This document shows positions 1 through 6,116 of a stretch of 6,224 nucleotides of DNA, piece by piece. The stretch comes from Nitrospirae bacterium RBG_13_39_12 (GTDB lineage Bacteria > Nitrospirota > Thermodesulfovibrionia > Thermodesulfovibrionales > SM23-35). Positions within the stretch are counted from its first letter, which is position 1, and every line of letters starts with the position of its first letter. The DNA lies in the NCBI GenBank assembly GCA_001805125.1, contig MHEF01000018.1:1-6224 (forward strand), in the 5' to 3' direction. The notes beneath the pieces are model-generated. The model made no database searches, was not told where the DNA came from, and saw nothing but the letters and a program-made list of their open reading frames with translations. A program made the position numbers and the translations under genes.

Positions 1-82
1 CCTGAAATTTAAGAGAATCCATCAGGATATGCCTTAATTTAATTTGAAATTAATTTCCGAATAGGTATCTTTAGGTAGACTT

Positions 83-102
83 TTTCGACAGGCTCGTTGG
101 AT
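83..102 (+). other. Candidate right half of an integron attC site (left boundary of cassette 1)
   Basis: GTTGGAT at 96-102 fits the integron core-site consensus GTTRRRY exactly. Six bases upstream lies TTTCGAC (83-89), a 5-of-7 match to the RYYYAAC inner box. The core is the exact reverse complement of ATCCAAC at 1126-1132, which opens the attC-like site behind the next gene; this pairing is what is expected at the two ends of one gene cassette. The left half of this attC is not visible and may lie outside the window, so the element is supported mainly by its match to 1126-1132. Confidence 0.45.
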
Positions 103-210
103 GGCCAGATCGTCCAGACAACTAGTGAGCGACATGATAATTGGAACGACAGAAGTGGTTGGGGTATTTGGCAGGTATGTTTGGATTTCTTTTCTCATAG
201 GAGGTGCACT

Positions 211-1032
211 GTGAAAGAACCAACGAGCGACCCTTCCGAACGAGTTAGGTTCGCATCAGATTTCCTGGATTTCTTTTCCGACCGTCACGCGTCTACTCAC
301 GCAGCGTTTTTCAAAGATCACGTAAAGTCTGGCATGAGTATTCTTGACTGCGGCTGTGGTCCGGGCTCTATTACCATAGACCTCGCCGAATTGGTTTCGC
401 CCGGGCAAGCGATTGGAATCGACATCGAAAATGCTCAGATAGAAAGAGCGAGGATGCTGCAAGACGCAAGGAAGGTTAGCAATGTAGAATTCCGGGTTGG
501 TGATCTCAACCACTTGCCTTTCAACGACAATACCTTCGATGCCATTTTTGCTCATGGAGTAATTGAGTATTTCCGAGATCCTGTACATGCCTTTAGCGAA
601 ATACGCCGTGTTCTGAAGAGTAACGGTGTGTTTGGTGCTCGCCACGGGGACTGGGGGGGATTCTTGCTGGCAACAAAAGACCCCTATGCTAAGAAAGCGT
701 TTTCTGTGTTCATTCGACTGATGAAAAGAAACGGAGGCAATCCTTACTTCGGACGCAACCAAGTTTCATTCTTACGGAAGGCGGGCTTCTCACGAATAAT
801 ATCTTCTGCGTCATACGATTGTTGGACTCCAACTCTTGAGACAGCTCGCAAAGTAGGTCACTTCATGAAGGTTTACTTCAGGAGTGAGGAATTCGTAGGT
901 CCAGTATTACGGCATAATCTGACAGAGAGTACAACCCTGGAGAAAATCCAGCTGTCTTTTGATGATTGGGGAGAAGACCAAGACATATTCGCTGCGGAAG
1001 CTTGGGGCGAAGCTATTGCGTGGAAATCGTGA
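211..1032 (+). CDS. Class I SAM-dependent methyltransferase (Methyltransf_11/UbiE-like), probable integron cassette gene
   Basis: A 273-residue soluble cytoplasmic protein that probably transfers a methyl group from S-adenosylmethionine to an unknown small-molecule or lipid-like acceptor. Motif I is D46-C-G-C-G-P-G-S53 at the end of the first strand. The acidic residues that usually hold the SAM ribose are D71/E73 in GIDIE. G97-D98 follows the third strand, and LPFNDNTFDAIF (102-113) is the typical 'LPF-D-FD' motif. RRVLKSNGVF (132-141) precedes the sixth strand. The second half (150-273) has no motif I recognise and probably sets the substrate. The GTG at 211 is chosen because a perfect AGGAGGT (199-205) lies 5 nt upstream; a longer TTG-initiated reading from 97 would begin inside the integron core site and lacks a ribosome binding site. 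A 37-codon frame (101-214) overlaps the start in a GTGA arrangement. The gene sits alone between two matching core sites, as in a one-gene cassette. The fold is certain; the substrate is unknown. Confidence 0.9.
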   Translation: MKEPTSDPSERVRFASDFLDFFSDRHASTHAAFFKDHVKSGMSILDCGCGPGSITIDLAELVSPGQAIGIDIENAQIERARMLQDARKVSNVEFRVGDLNHLPFNDNTFDAIFAHGVIEYFRDPVHAFSEIRRVLKSNGVFGARHGDWGGFLLATKDPYAKKAFSVFIRLMKRNGGNPYFGRNQVSFLRKAGFSRIISSASYDCWTPTLETARKVGHFMKVYFRSEEFVGPVLRHNLTESTTLEKIQLSFDDWGEDQDIFAAEAWGEAIAWKS

Positions 1033-1125
1033 TCTGAGCGAACCTGCCTATTCTCAAGTTTCACTGATCCGATGATCCGAAGACTTCGTCGCGATGTTGA
1101 GTATCAACTAGCAGGATGCCGGCCA

Positions 1126-1236
1126 ATCCAACATTTCGTTGGACCTGACTGGTGGATTCAAAAATGCCAGAGGGCGAACCGAACCTAGCTGTGAGCCGAT
1201 TCTAGTGCGGCGCAGTGGGTCAACTCTGCCTTGGGC
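1126..1236 (+). other. attC-like integron recombination site (59-base-element type)
   Basis: Left simple site: ATCCAAC (1126-1132, exact RYYYAAC), 5-nt spacer, GTTGGAC (1138-1144, exact GTTRRRY). Right simple site: GGTCAAC (1218-1224, 6 of 7 for RYYYAAC), 5-nt spacer, CTTGGGC (1230-1236, 6 of 7 for GTTRRRY). The inner arms pair: GTTGGACCTGACTG (1138-1151) against CAGTGGGTCAAC (1213-1224), leaving an unpaired G in the left arm. An extra base in the left inner box is a known attC property that selects the recombined strand. The total of 111 bp is within the usual attC range. One defect is visible: the crossover core reads CTT rather than GTT. The site begins 93 bp after the methyltransferase stop. 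The architecture is directly visible; its function as an attC is inferred. Confidence 0.65.
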
Positions 1237-1303
1237 GGCATATCAAAGCCTTATTTCTTGCTTCTTTCATAATACAAGAATGGGTAAGTTACAAACCCGA
1301 GTT

Positions 1304-2263
1304 ATGGAAAAAGTAAAGCTAACCTCAAAAACCACTATAAAATTTCTTGTCGAAGGTCTATTTTCGTTTGAAAAAACCTTTTACTCTCCATCCCATTTTC
1401 CATCCAAGTTAGAACTCTATACACCCAATGGATTTTATGTTTCTTTTCGATGGGATGATATTCTGCTTGGATTGCGGGTATATCCAAATGGGCACCAGTT
1501 AGGGATGGATGTTTACTCTCAACGACCCCTAGGAACAGAAGTAATCGAATAGGTGCTTGAAGAATTTCGATTTCGGTTTTCGCTGGATATGGATTATTCC
1601 CAGTTCTATGGTCAACACGTTTCTGATCCATTTCTCTGCAATATTATCCGTCGAAATAATGGAAAACGTATTGCCAGCATTTACTCTTTATATGAAAACT
1701 TGACTGTCTCGGTTTTCTTACAAAATGCGACCGTACAAAGGACCATCAGTATGGGTAACAATATGTTGGCCGCGTATGGAACACCCCTGGAATTCGATGG
1801 GGTGGAGTTAACAGCCTTGTGGAGTTACAAGGAATTTTTCCCACCCAAAGCTGACTTGCGACAATTGAAAGTAGGTTATCGAGCGAAGAATCTCTTACGG
1901 GTCGCAAAGCATTTCCAGGAGAACGACCTCAGTGAAAAAAAGCTTCGGGAAATGAGCACTGAAATTCTCGAAAAGGAGTTATTGAAGATCTATGGGATAG
2001 GAAAGCAAACGGTATTCTACACGATGCTTGGTCAATTCCATCGGACCAGGTACTTGAAACACATTCCGCTTTGGGAACGGAAAATATTATCGAGATATAT
2101 ATTTAATGAGGAGTTATGTGAAGAGCAGGAAATGGTAAGATGGTTTCAGAGCCAATATGGGGATTGGTGTGGTTTTGCTTTGTCGATGATAATCGAAGAG
2201 GTATTTTATCAACACCATCAAAAGTCGATAACCTGGTTAAAGGAAATCATGAGAGAGCCGTAA
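1304..2263 (+). pseudogene. AlkA/HhH-GPD-type DNA glycosylase-like gene, interrupted by an in-frame amber codon
   Basis: Members of this superfamily excise damaged bases such as 3-methyladenine in base-excision repair. One reading frame of about 319 codons is interrupted only by TAG at 1550-1552. The first 82 codons resemble the N-terminal beta domain of AlkA-like proteins. Counting from the codon after TAG, LENLTVSVFLQNATVQR-like sequence (46-63) fits the glycosylase core with its conserved Gln; KVGYRAKNL (106-114) fits the usual 'GyRa' motif; LLKIYGIGKQT (143-153) is the helix-hairpin-helix, with GIG at 1994-2002. The catalytic Asp normally found about 24 residues after GIG is absent: the stretch reads IPLWERKIL. 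ATG 1304 is preferred over ATG 1280 or TTG 1139; none has a good Shine-Dalgarno sequence. A downstream protein could start at GTG 1553, but it would lack the N-domain and has only AGGA 18 nt upstream. The nonsense change looks like CAG to TAG. The gene lies between TTGGGC (1231) and GCCCAAC (2363), so it may be a second cassette. Confidence 0.75.
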
Positions 2264-2362
2264 TGCAAGTGAAAAAAGCAGAGCCGATCGTTCACCGATG
2301 AATTGTATGCAAATAGCCGGTTGTCGTTTGCTGATAAAATGCAGCGGAATAGGCAGGCAGCC

Positions 2363-2369
2363 GCCCAAC
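2363..2369 (+). other. Candidate inverse core site ending cassette 2
   Basis: GCCCAAC is the only exact RYYYAAC match I find in 2264-2830. Its first six bases are the reverse complement of TTGGGC (1231-1236), the start of the preceding cassette-like unit, which is the pairing expected at a cassette's two ends. It begins 100 bp after the glycosylase stop, similar to the 93 bp seen for cassette 1. The inner box and the whole right half of the expected attC are not recognisable downstream, so the site may be truncated or a coincidence. Confidence 0.3.
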
Positions 2370-2755
2370 CTATATTTGTCCTGAAAACTCAAGAGAAAAA
2401 AGATATCCTGTCCGAAAAATACAATATAATTTTTCAGTTGCTCCTGACTGACGAACGCATCGGATCTGACTTGTGATTTCCTCAACGGCATCAGACACTT
2501 TTTAATGCCCCGCACCAAACAGATATTTGTATAAAATCTTCAACGCGCCCGCTGACCTCCTGCTCCAAGCATGATGACTATCATTTTTTTACCCGATCAG
2601 CCGTTCGAGATTTGGTTTTGTTTTTTAGAGAATAATATACTCGTTTTCGACTATTCTCAATCGATGAATCAGAAGCTACCAATCGGTTGTATTTAATAAT
2701 CTGCAAACTCACTGAATAATCCAGGAAGGGATTCAAAGCTGGCATTAATACGATC

Positions 2756-2784
2756 TTGACAAATAAAGGTGAATGGGGTAAATT
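2756..2784 (+). promoter_or_regulatory. Sigma70-type promoter candidate upstream of the DinB-like gene
   Basis: A consensus -35 box TTGACA (2756-2761), a 17-bp spacer and TAAATT (2779-2784, 4 of 6 to TATAAT) in AT-rich DNA. Transcription would start near 2791, giving a leader of about 110 nt before the ATG at 2903. Confidence 0.45.
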
Positions 2785-2902
2785 CATTCAAATCCGATGA
2801 CAATATTTATATTCAAATAGATTAATCTTTTTGAACTTTTTTCTAAGTACCCTAATTCCTGCGCATTACGTGCGGTGCGTCCTGACTACTGAGGTAGATA
2901 TA

Positions 2903-3430
2903 ATGATGGATGAAAAACGAAAATTGCTTCACCATTTTCTGGCGGTGCTTGCCTATCGTACTCAGAAAGCGTTGCGGGGTGCTCCGGTTGACTTCGGTTC
3001 TTTCCAAGCAGCGGAAGGCGTACGTACTCCTTCTAGTATCATTTGCCACATGACGAGTGTGCTTGGATTCGCACGTACTTTTTTTATTGGCGGTAATTAT
3101 TGGCCCGATCCCCTGCCGTCGGTTCAGGAAGAAATCGGGCGTTTTCACGACATACTTCGTGATCTGGCTCAACACTTAGAGAAAGGTTCACCGCTGCTTG
3201 CAGGAATGTCAGCGGAACGGCTGCTTCAAGGACCGTTATCAGATGCAATGACTCATGCAGGTCAGTTAGCGCTGCTAAGGCGTCTCGCTGGATCTCCGGT
3301 AGCTCCTGAGAATTTTGTTTTTGCTGAGATCAGTCCCGAACGGCTGGGACCCGATCAGGAAGAGCCTGCCAGACCGGATTCAAACTGGCAAGAGGCACCT
3401 GCAGGTTGGGTACCGCCAAAAACGAAATGA
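2903..3430 (+). CDS. DinB-superfamily protein
   Basis: A 175-residue cytoplasmic protein. The four-helix DinB/YfiT-like fold is suggested by CHMTSVLGFARTFF (48-61) and by the hallmark THAGQLALLRRLAG (117-130), in which H118 and Q121 occupy the position of the conserved His motif; H49 is the other likely metal ligand. The end, with SPERLGPDQ and a closing APAGWVPPK, matches my memory of a group of about 170-residue DinB-like hypothetical proteins that begin LAYRTQKALRGA as this one does. DinB relatives are often metal-dependent thiol S-transferases or damage-induced proteins; the reaction here is unknown. ATG 2903 is chosen because GAGGT (2891-2895) lies 7 nt upstream; ATG 2906 is equally possible. 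An in-frame extension back to 2831 is hydrophobic and lacks a ribosome binding site. The gene appears monocistronic. Confidence 0.8.
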   Translation: MMDEKRKLLHHFLAVLAYRTQKALRGAPVDFGSFQAAEGVRTPSSIICHMTSVLGFARTFFIGGNYWPDPLPSVQEEIGRFHDILRDLAQHLEKGSPLLAGMSAERLLQGPLSDAMTHAGQLALLRRLAGSPVAPENFVFAEISPERLGPDQEEPARPDSNWQEAPAGWVPPKTK

Positions 3431-3493
3431 AAGCCATCTTCCTGCTTTAGCGGCGGAACATGCGCATCAATGCGAAGAGGATTTCAGAAAGTT

Positions 3494-3516
3494 TGAATTG
3501 CTGATTCAGTTTTTTT
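3494..3516 (+). terminator. Weak Rho-independent terminator candidate behind the DinB-like gene
   Basis: TGAAT (3494-3498), a 5-nt loop and ATTCA (3504-3508) form a short hairpin followed by G and seven T (3510-3516). The stem is only five A/T-rich pairs, so efficiency would be low. The position, 64 bp after the stop, is suitable. Confidence 0.3.
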
Positions 3517-3627
3517 GTGTTTTAGAAAGTTTCGAAAGTACACTTTTTCCTGCGCCTTAAGAGCTGTTTGTTTAGCGGATAATTTTGTTTGATCTTAGGT
3601 TTGAATATCAACCTTCAGGAGGAGGAG

Positions 3628-4242
3628 ATGCATCTACTCGATCAAAGGATTCTCGGAATCGCCATTCTTTTCCTATTAGGCATGCTGGTTTTGGTAAAAC
3701 AAGTTGCCACGGGTTCCATTTTGGATGAACCGAAAGGTAACCTGATGATGCAGCTCGTCAATGTCTTCAACCTCTTTTTCTTGTTAGTGGTAAATCCCCT
3801 GGCCGCCATATTACTGATCCTTCGTCGTCTGGCAACGATTGATCCTACCCATTTGACTATCAATGAGCCGTGGATTCTGATGTTTTTAGAGATCGCAGGG
3901 TTGATGCTGTATGTGACAGGGTATCTCCTCATGGCATGGGCGTTGATCACCCTGAGGCACAACTACCAGCTCGGGGGGAGCACACCTCGATCTGCAGATA
4001 AGATGATTATAAGCGGATCTTACAAAATGGTCAGGCATCCCATGTACACCGCGGCGTTGAGTATTTCCCTTGGCTTAGCCTGCCTGATCCAGTCATGGGC
4101 TTTCTTAGGGGTGTTTGCTATCTATCTGGTGTTGATCCTCCTGCTGATTCCCATGGAAGAAGATGGATTACGGAAAGCATATGGTGAGCAGTATGTCGTT
4201 TACCAGCAAAAAGCAAGAAAACTCATTCCTTTCTTTTACTAA
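3628..4242 (+). CDS. Isoprenylcysteine carboxyl methyltransferase (ICMT)/PEMT-family membrane methyltransferase
   Basis: A 204-residue integral membrane protein. Hydrophobic segments lie at about 8-24, 43-66, 84-109 and 143-175, the last long enough for a helical hairpin. The diagnostic C-terminal SAM-binding region is present: GSYKMVRHPMY (130-140) with the R-H-P-x-Y core, then PMEEDGLRKAYGEQY (175-189) with the paired Glu and the Y-G-x-x-Y motif, and the closing Y192 and RKLIPF. Eukaryotic ICMT methylates prenylated cysteine; bacterial members methylate lipids, quinone-like or other small hydrophobic acceptors, mostly unproven, so the substrate is open. ATG 3628 is preceded by AGGAGG (3617-3622) with a 5-nt spacer; a TTG at 3589 would place this ribosome binding site inside the gene. 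The stop is 37 bp before the next gene, suggesting one transcript with the flavoprotein. Confidence 0.88.
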   Translation: MHLLDQRILGIAILFLLGMLVLVKQVATGSILDEPKGNLMMQLVNVFNLFFLLVVNPLAAILLILRRLATIDPTHLTINEPWILMFLEIAGLMLYVTGYLLMAWALITLRHNYQLGGSTPRSADKMIISGSYKMVRHPMYTAALSISLGLACLIQSWAFLGVFAIYLVLILLLIPMEEDGLRKAYGEQYVVYQQKARKLIPFFY

Positions 4243-4279
4243 TCAATACAGACAATAGTCACACCAGGAGGATTATATA

Positions 4280-5026
4280 ATGAAGGTTTTGACAGTGTAC
4301 ACCCATCCAAATCCCAGGTCATTTTGCCATGCTATTCTTCAGCAGTTCACCAAAGGACTGGAGGATGCGGGCCACACTAGTGAAGTGGTTGACCTGTATG
4401 CCATCCGATTTGACCCGGTATTTCGCATGCAGGACTTTGCCAGTTATGTGCATGAAAGCATGCCGTTGGATATACTGGAGCAAATGGACCTGAAACAACG
4501 GGTGTTGAACTCTGCAGGAGGCCCCCTTCGGAGGTTGATGGCCTCACTCTGGCTCCGTAACAAGGATCCTTTAGCGGTGGCGAAATTCATCCACGACCAT
4601 CGGCCCAAAGACGTTATTGCCCAGTGGGAGAAACTAAAAAATGCCCAGGGTCTGGCCTTCATTGCCCCGGTGTTCTGGCTGCACTTTCCCGCTATTCTGA
4701 AGGGGTGGTTTGAACGGGTTTTTGCCTACGGTGATGCATATGCCTTAACGTCTGAAGGTTGGCACGGTGAAGCGAAAGGTCGACTACCCCTCCTTCATCA
4801 TGAAAAAGCCTTAGTCATCAGCACGACCCTCTTCAAAGAAGAGGACTATAAGGCTGATTGGGAGGCACCAATGACGCGGATCATTGATGACTGGGGATTG
4901 CGCTACCCGGGGATCAAGAAAGTTGAACATGTTTATTTCTATGGTGTGCCTATAGCGGACGATGAAACCAGACGGGGTTATCTGGAGAGAGCCTTCAAAC
5001 TGGGTAAAGAGTATACCCAGTCATAA
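4280..5026 (+). CDS. NAD(P)H:quinone oxidoreductase-like flavoprotein (flavodoxin_2 fold)
   Basis: A 248-residue soluble protein of the NQO1/KefF/YwrO superfamily, which binds FMN or FAD and transfers two electrons from NAD(P)H to quinones or other acceptors. The N-terminal strand and phosphate-binding loop read LTVYTHPNPRSFCH (4-17), with the family's H-P-x-x-x-S-F. VVDLYAIRFDPVF (36-48) is the second conserved block. APVFWLHFPAILKGWFERVF (129-148) followed by GDAYAL is the flavin-binding motif with the characteristic W and F-P-A-x-L-K-G-W. Residues about 60-115 form an insertion compared with the roughly 190-residue members. ATG 4280 has AGGAGG (4266-4271) 8 nt upstream. No signal peptide or membrane segment is seen. 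Its close pairing with the membrane methyltransferase suggests a shared hydrophobic, perhaps quinone-like, substrate; that link is inference. Confidence 0.88.
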   Translation: MKVLTVYTHPNPRSFCHAILQQFTKGLEDAGHTSEVVDLYAIRFDPVFRMQDFASYVHESMPLDILEQMDLKQRVLNSAGGPLRRLMASLWLRNKDPLAVAKFIHDHRPKDVIAQWEKLKNAQGLAFIAPVFWLHFPAILKGWFERVFAYGDAYALTSEGWHGEAKGRLPLLHHEKALVISTTLFKEEDYKADWEAPMTRIIDDWGLRYPGIKKVEHVYFYGVPIADDETRRGYLERAFKLGKEYTQS

Positions 5027-5233
5027 AGGGCAGGAGTGACTATTGGGAAAACGTAAGGTATGGAAAGCAAAAGAACTATAGGTTAAAGAAGTAACTAAAT
5101 AGATTGATACCGGAGTCTTTGCACGAAAACAAATACCCATTGGATGAAGTAAGGGTAGATTAAATTGCATAAGCGTTTACCCAGATGGCAGGTGCATTCC
5201 CTGGCAGACTGAGGCAGAACTAATAATTTGTCG

Positions 5234-5653
5234 ATGAACATGAAAACCTGGTATGGATCGATCTGGCTCAAACCGTTTATTATTTTATTGATCTCCGGTC
5301 ATTTATCCGGCTGCTATCATATGCAGAGGGTAAATAAGCCGATTGAAGAGATCATGGCAGAAAAACCCAAATTGGTGGTGGTAGAAAAGGCTGACAGCTC
5401 AAAGATCGAGTTATATAATGCTTTCTTAGAAAATGACAGTCTGAAGGGTTATTTATTTTCCGGCAGCGGCCCGACCCCGGAATCGTTAAAATATTACAAT
5501 AAAATTGCCATCAATGAAATTCAAAACATCTATATCCGGGCTCTCAATCCGTTTACCACCATATTACTGATATCGGGGGTAGTGATGATCATGATGACCA
5601 TATATATTTCCTACGCGGTGTGTGGTTTCATATCCACTTTCTCCTATTGGTAA
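5234..5653 (+). CDS. Small predicted lipoprotein with C-terminal membrane helix, function unknown
   Basis: A 139-residue exported protein. A short basic N-terminus and hydrophobic core (14-24) end in the lipobox L24-S-G-C27, so lipidation at C27 is expected. Tyr at +2 gives no inner-membrane retention signal of the Asp type. The middle (46-102) reads as small beta strands: KLVVVEKADSSKIEL, then a DSLKG turn (68-72), then IAINEIQNIYIR (91-102). This recalls hypothetical proteins of environmental bacteria with an 'ordinary strand - DSLxG - aI..I..IE' pattern. Residues 108-133 are strongly hydrophobic and probably span or anchor in a membrane, which is unusual together with a lipid anchor. The start is uncertain: TTG 5228, ATG 5234 and ATG 5240 are in frame; GAGG (5211-5214) is rather far from all of them. 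ATG 5234 is a compromise. The 207 bp before it contain no gene I can support. Confidence 0.7.
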   Translation: MNMKTWYGSIWLKPFIILLISGHLSGCYHMQRVNKPIEEIMAEKPKLVVVEKADSSKIELYNAFLENDSLKGYLFSGSGPTPESLKYYNKIAINEIQNIYIRALNPFTTILLISGVVMIMMTIYISYAVCGFISTFSYW

Positions 5654-5759
5654 TCAAAAGAAAATAAATAATTATTAAAGATTAGCTTATGTGATAAATC
5701 TTAAAATACACCATGCACAAACTCATCTTCAATTCCGGTGAACAGCAGGAACAGAAAAT

Positions 5760-5927
5760 ATGATCGACACCCCACTCGACCCCTTTCATGAAGAAATGAT
5801 CAACCGCTTTCCTAATATGCCAGACACGGTGCAATATTATTTCGTGAGATTATCTCATAAGTTTACGGATGAGGATAGGCCATTGAGGAAGGGGGAGAGG
5901 ATTGTTAGATTCATTCAAAGAAGGTAA
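5760..5927 (+). CDS. Small hypothetical ORF (55 codons)
   Basis: The frame starts at ATG 5760 with AGGA (5747-5750) 9 nt upstream and ends at TAA 5925. The product is polar, starts MIDTPLDPFHEEM and ends in the basic stretch LRKGERIVRFIQRR. No family is recognised. A 16-codon frame (5713-5763, beginning MHKLIFNSG) overlaps its start by ATGA. The reading frame continues past the stop for 38 coding-like codons. It may be a complete small gene or the first part of a decayed one. Confidence 0.4.
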   Translation: MIDTPLDPFHEEMINRFPNMPDTVQYYFVRLSHKFTDEDRPLRKGERIVRFIQRR

Positions 5928-6044
5928 GAATTGTCTATTCCTTTTAAAAATCCAAAGCATAACCAGATAAAATGTGATTATGTGGTATGCTGGGAAAATG
6001 ATTATCCGAATTGTGAAATACCAGTCATTGAAATGCAAAAATAG
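5928..6044 (+). pseudogene. Possible coding remnant in frame with the preceding small ORF
   Basis: After TAA 5925 the same frame stays open to TAG 6042 without any start codon of its own near the beginning. The translation contains IKCDYVVCWENDYPNCEIPV, rich in Trp, Cys and Tyr with alternating hydrophobics, which looks like real protein sequence and not random AT-rich DNA. I cannot assign it to a family with confidence. It could be the decayed C-terminal end of the gene starting at 5760, or a fragment of another gene trapped beside the insertion sequence. Its base composition is more AT-rich than 5760-5927. Confidence 0.35.
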
Positions 6045-6080
6045 TTAACTAAAATAGTTAATTATAATAAAAATAGTTAA
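6038..6080. repeat. Three direct copies of AAAATAGTTAA
   Basis: Exact 11-bp copies lie at 6038-6048, 6051-6061 and 6070-6080, spaced 13 and 19 bp apart. The first includes the TAG that ends the coding-like remnant. The neighbourhood is extremely AT-rich, which raises the chance of coincidental repetition. Confidence 0.6.
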
Positions 6081-6116
6081 TACAAGATGAATTAAAAACA
6101 ATAGTATTTAATCTAG

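Larger units (their letters stand above)
2264..2902. other. Long stretch without a convincing gene
   Basis: About 640 bp between the glycosylase frame and the DinB-like gene. Short frames occur on both strands, notably on the minus strand at 2237-2518 and 2581-2787, but they have no recognisable domain, no ribosome binding site and unusual composition, so I treat them as chance frames. The stretch contains the GCCCAAC half-site (2363-2369), a weak hairpin ATGAT-GACT-ATCAT (2571-2584) followed by a run of seven T, and a promoter-like sequence at 2756-2784. The segment 2600-2850 is AT-rich. Confidence 0.5.

Noticed and set aside
97..210. N-terminal extension of the methyltransferase from TTG 97
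   Set aside because: It begins in the integron core site, has no ribosome site and contains the AGGAGGT that serves GTG 211.
1066..1080. Tandem GATCCGA repeats after the methyltransferase
   Set aside because: Only two copies of 7 bp; no structure or function can be supported.
1139..1303. N-terminal extension of the glycosylase frame from TTG 1139
   Set aside because: It translates the attC-like site; the sequence has no resemblance to glycosylases until about 1304.
2237..2518. Minus-strand ORF of 93 codons
   Set aside because: No ribosome site, no domain, and it spans the end of the glycosylase gene and the half-site.
2581..2787. Minus-strand ORF of 68 codons
   Set aside because: AT-rich, no homology recognised, overlaps the promoter-like sequence; no support for translation.
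3315..3560. Plus-strand ORF of 81 codons overlapping the DinB-like gene end
   Set aside because: Its first half is an alternative frame of the DinB-like gene, and the rest has no recognisable protein features.
5850..6038. Minus-strand ORF of 62 codons
   Set aside because: It is the shadow of the plus-strand small ORF and remnant; its hydrophobic character follows from AT-rich complement sequence.
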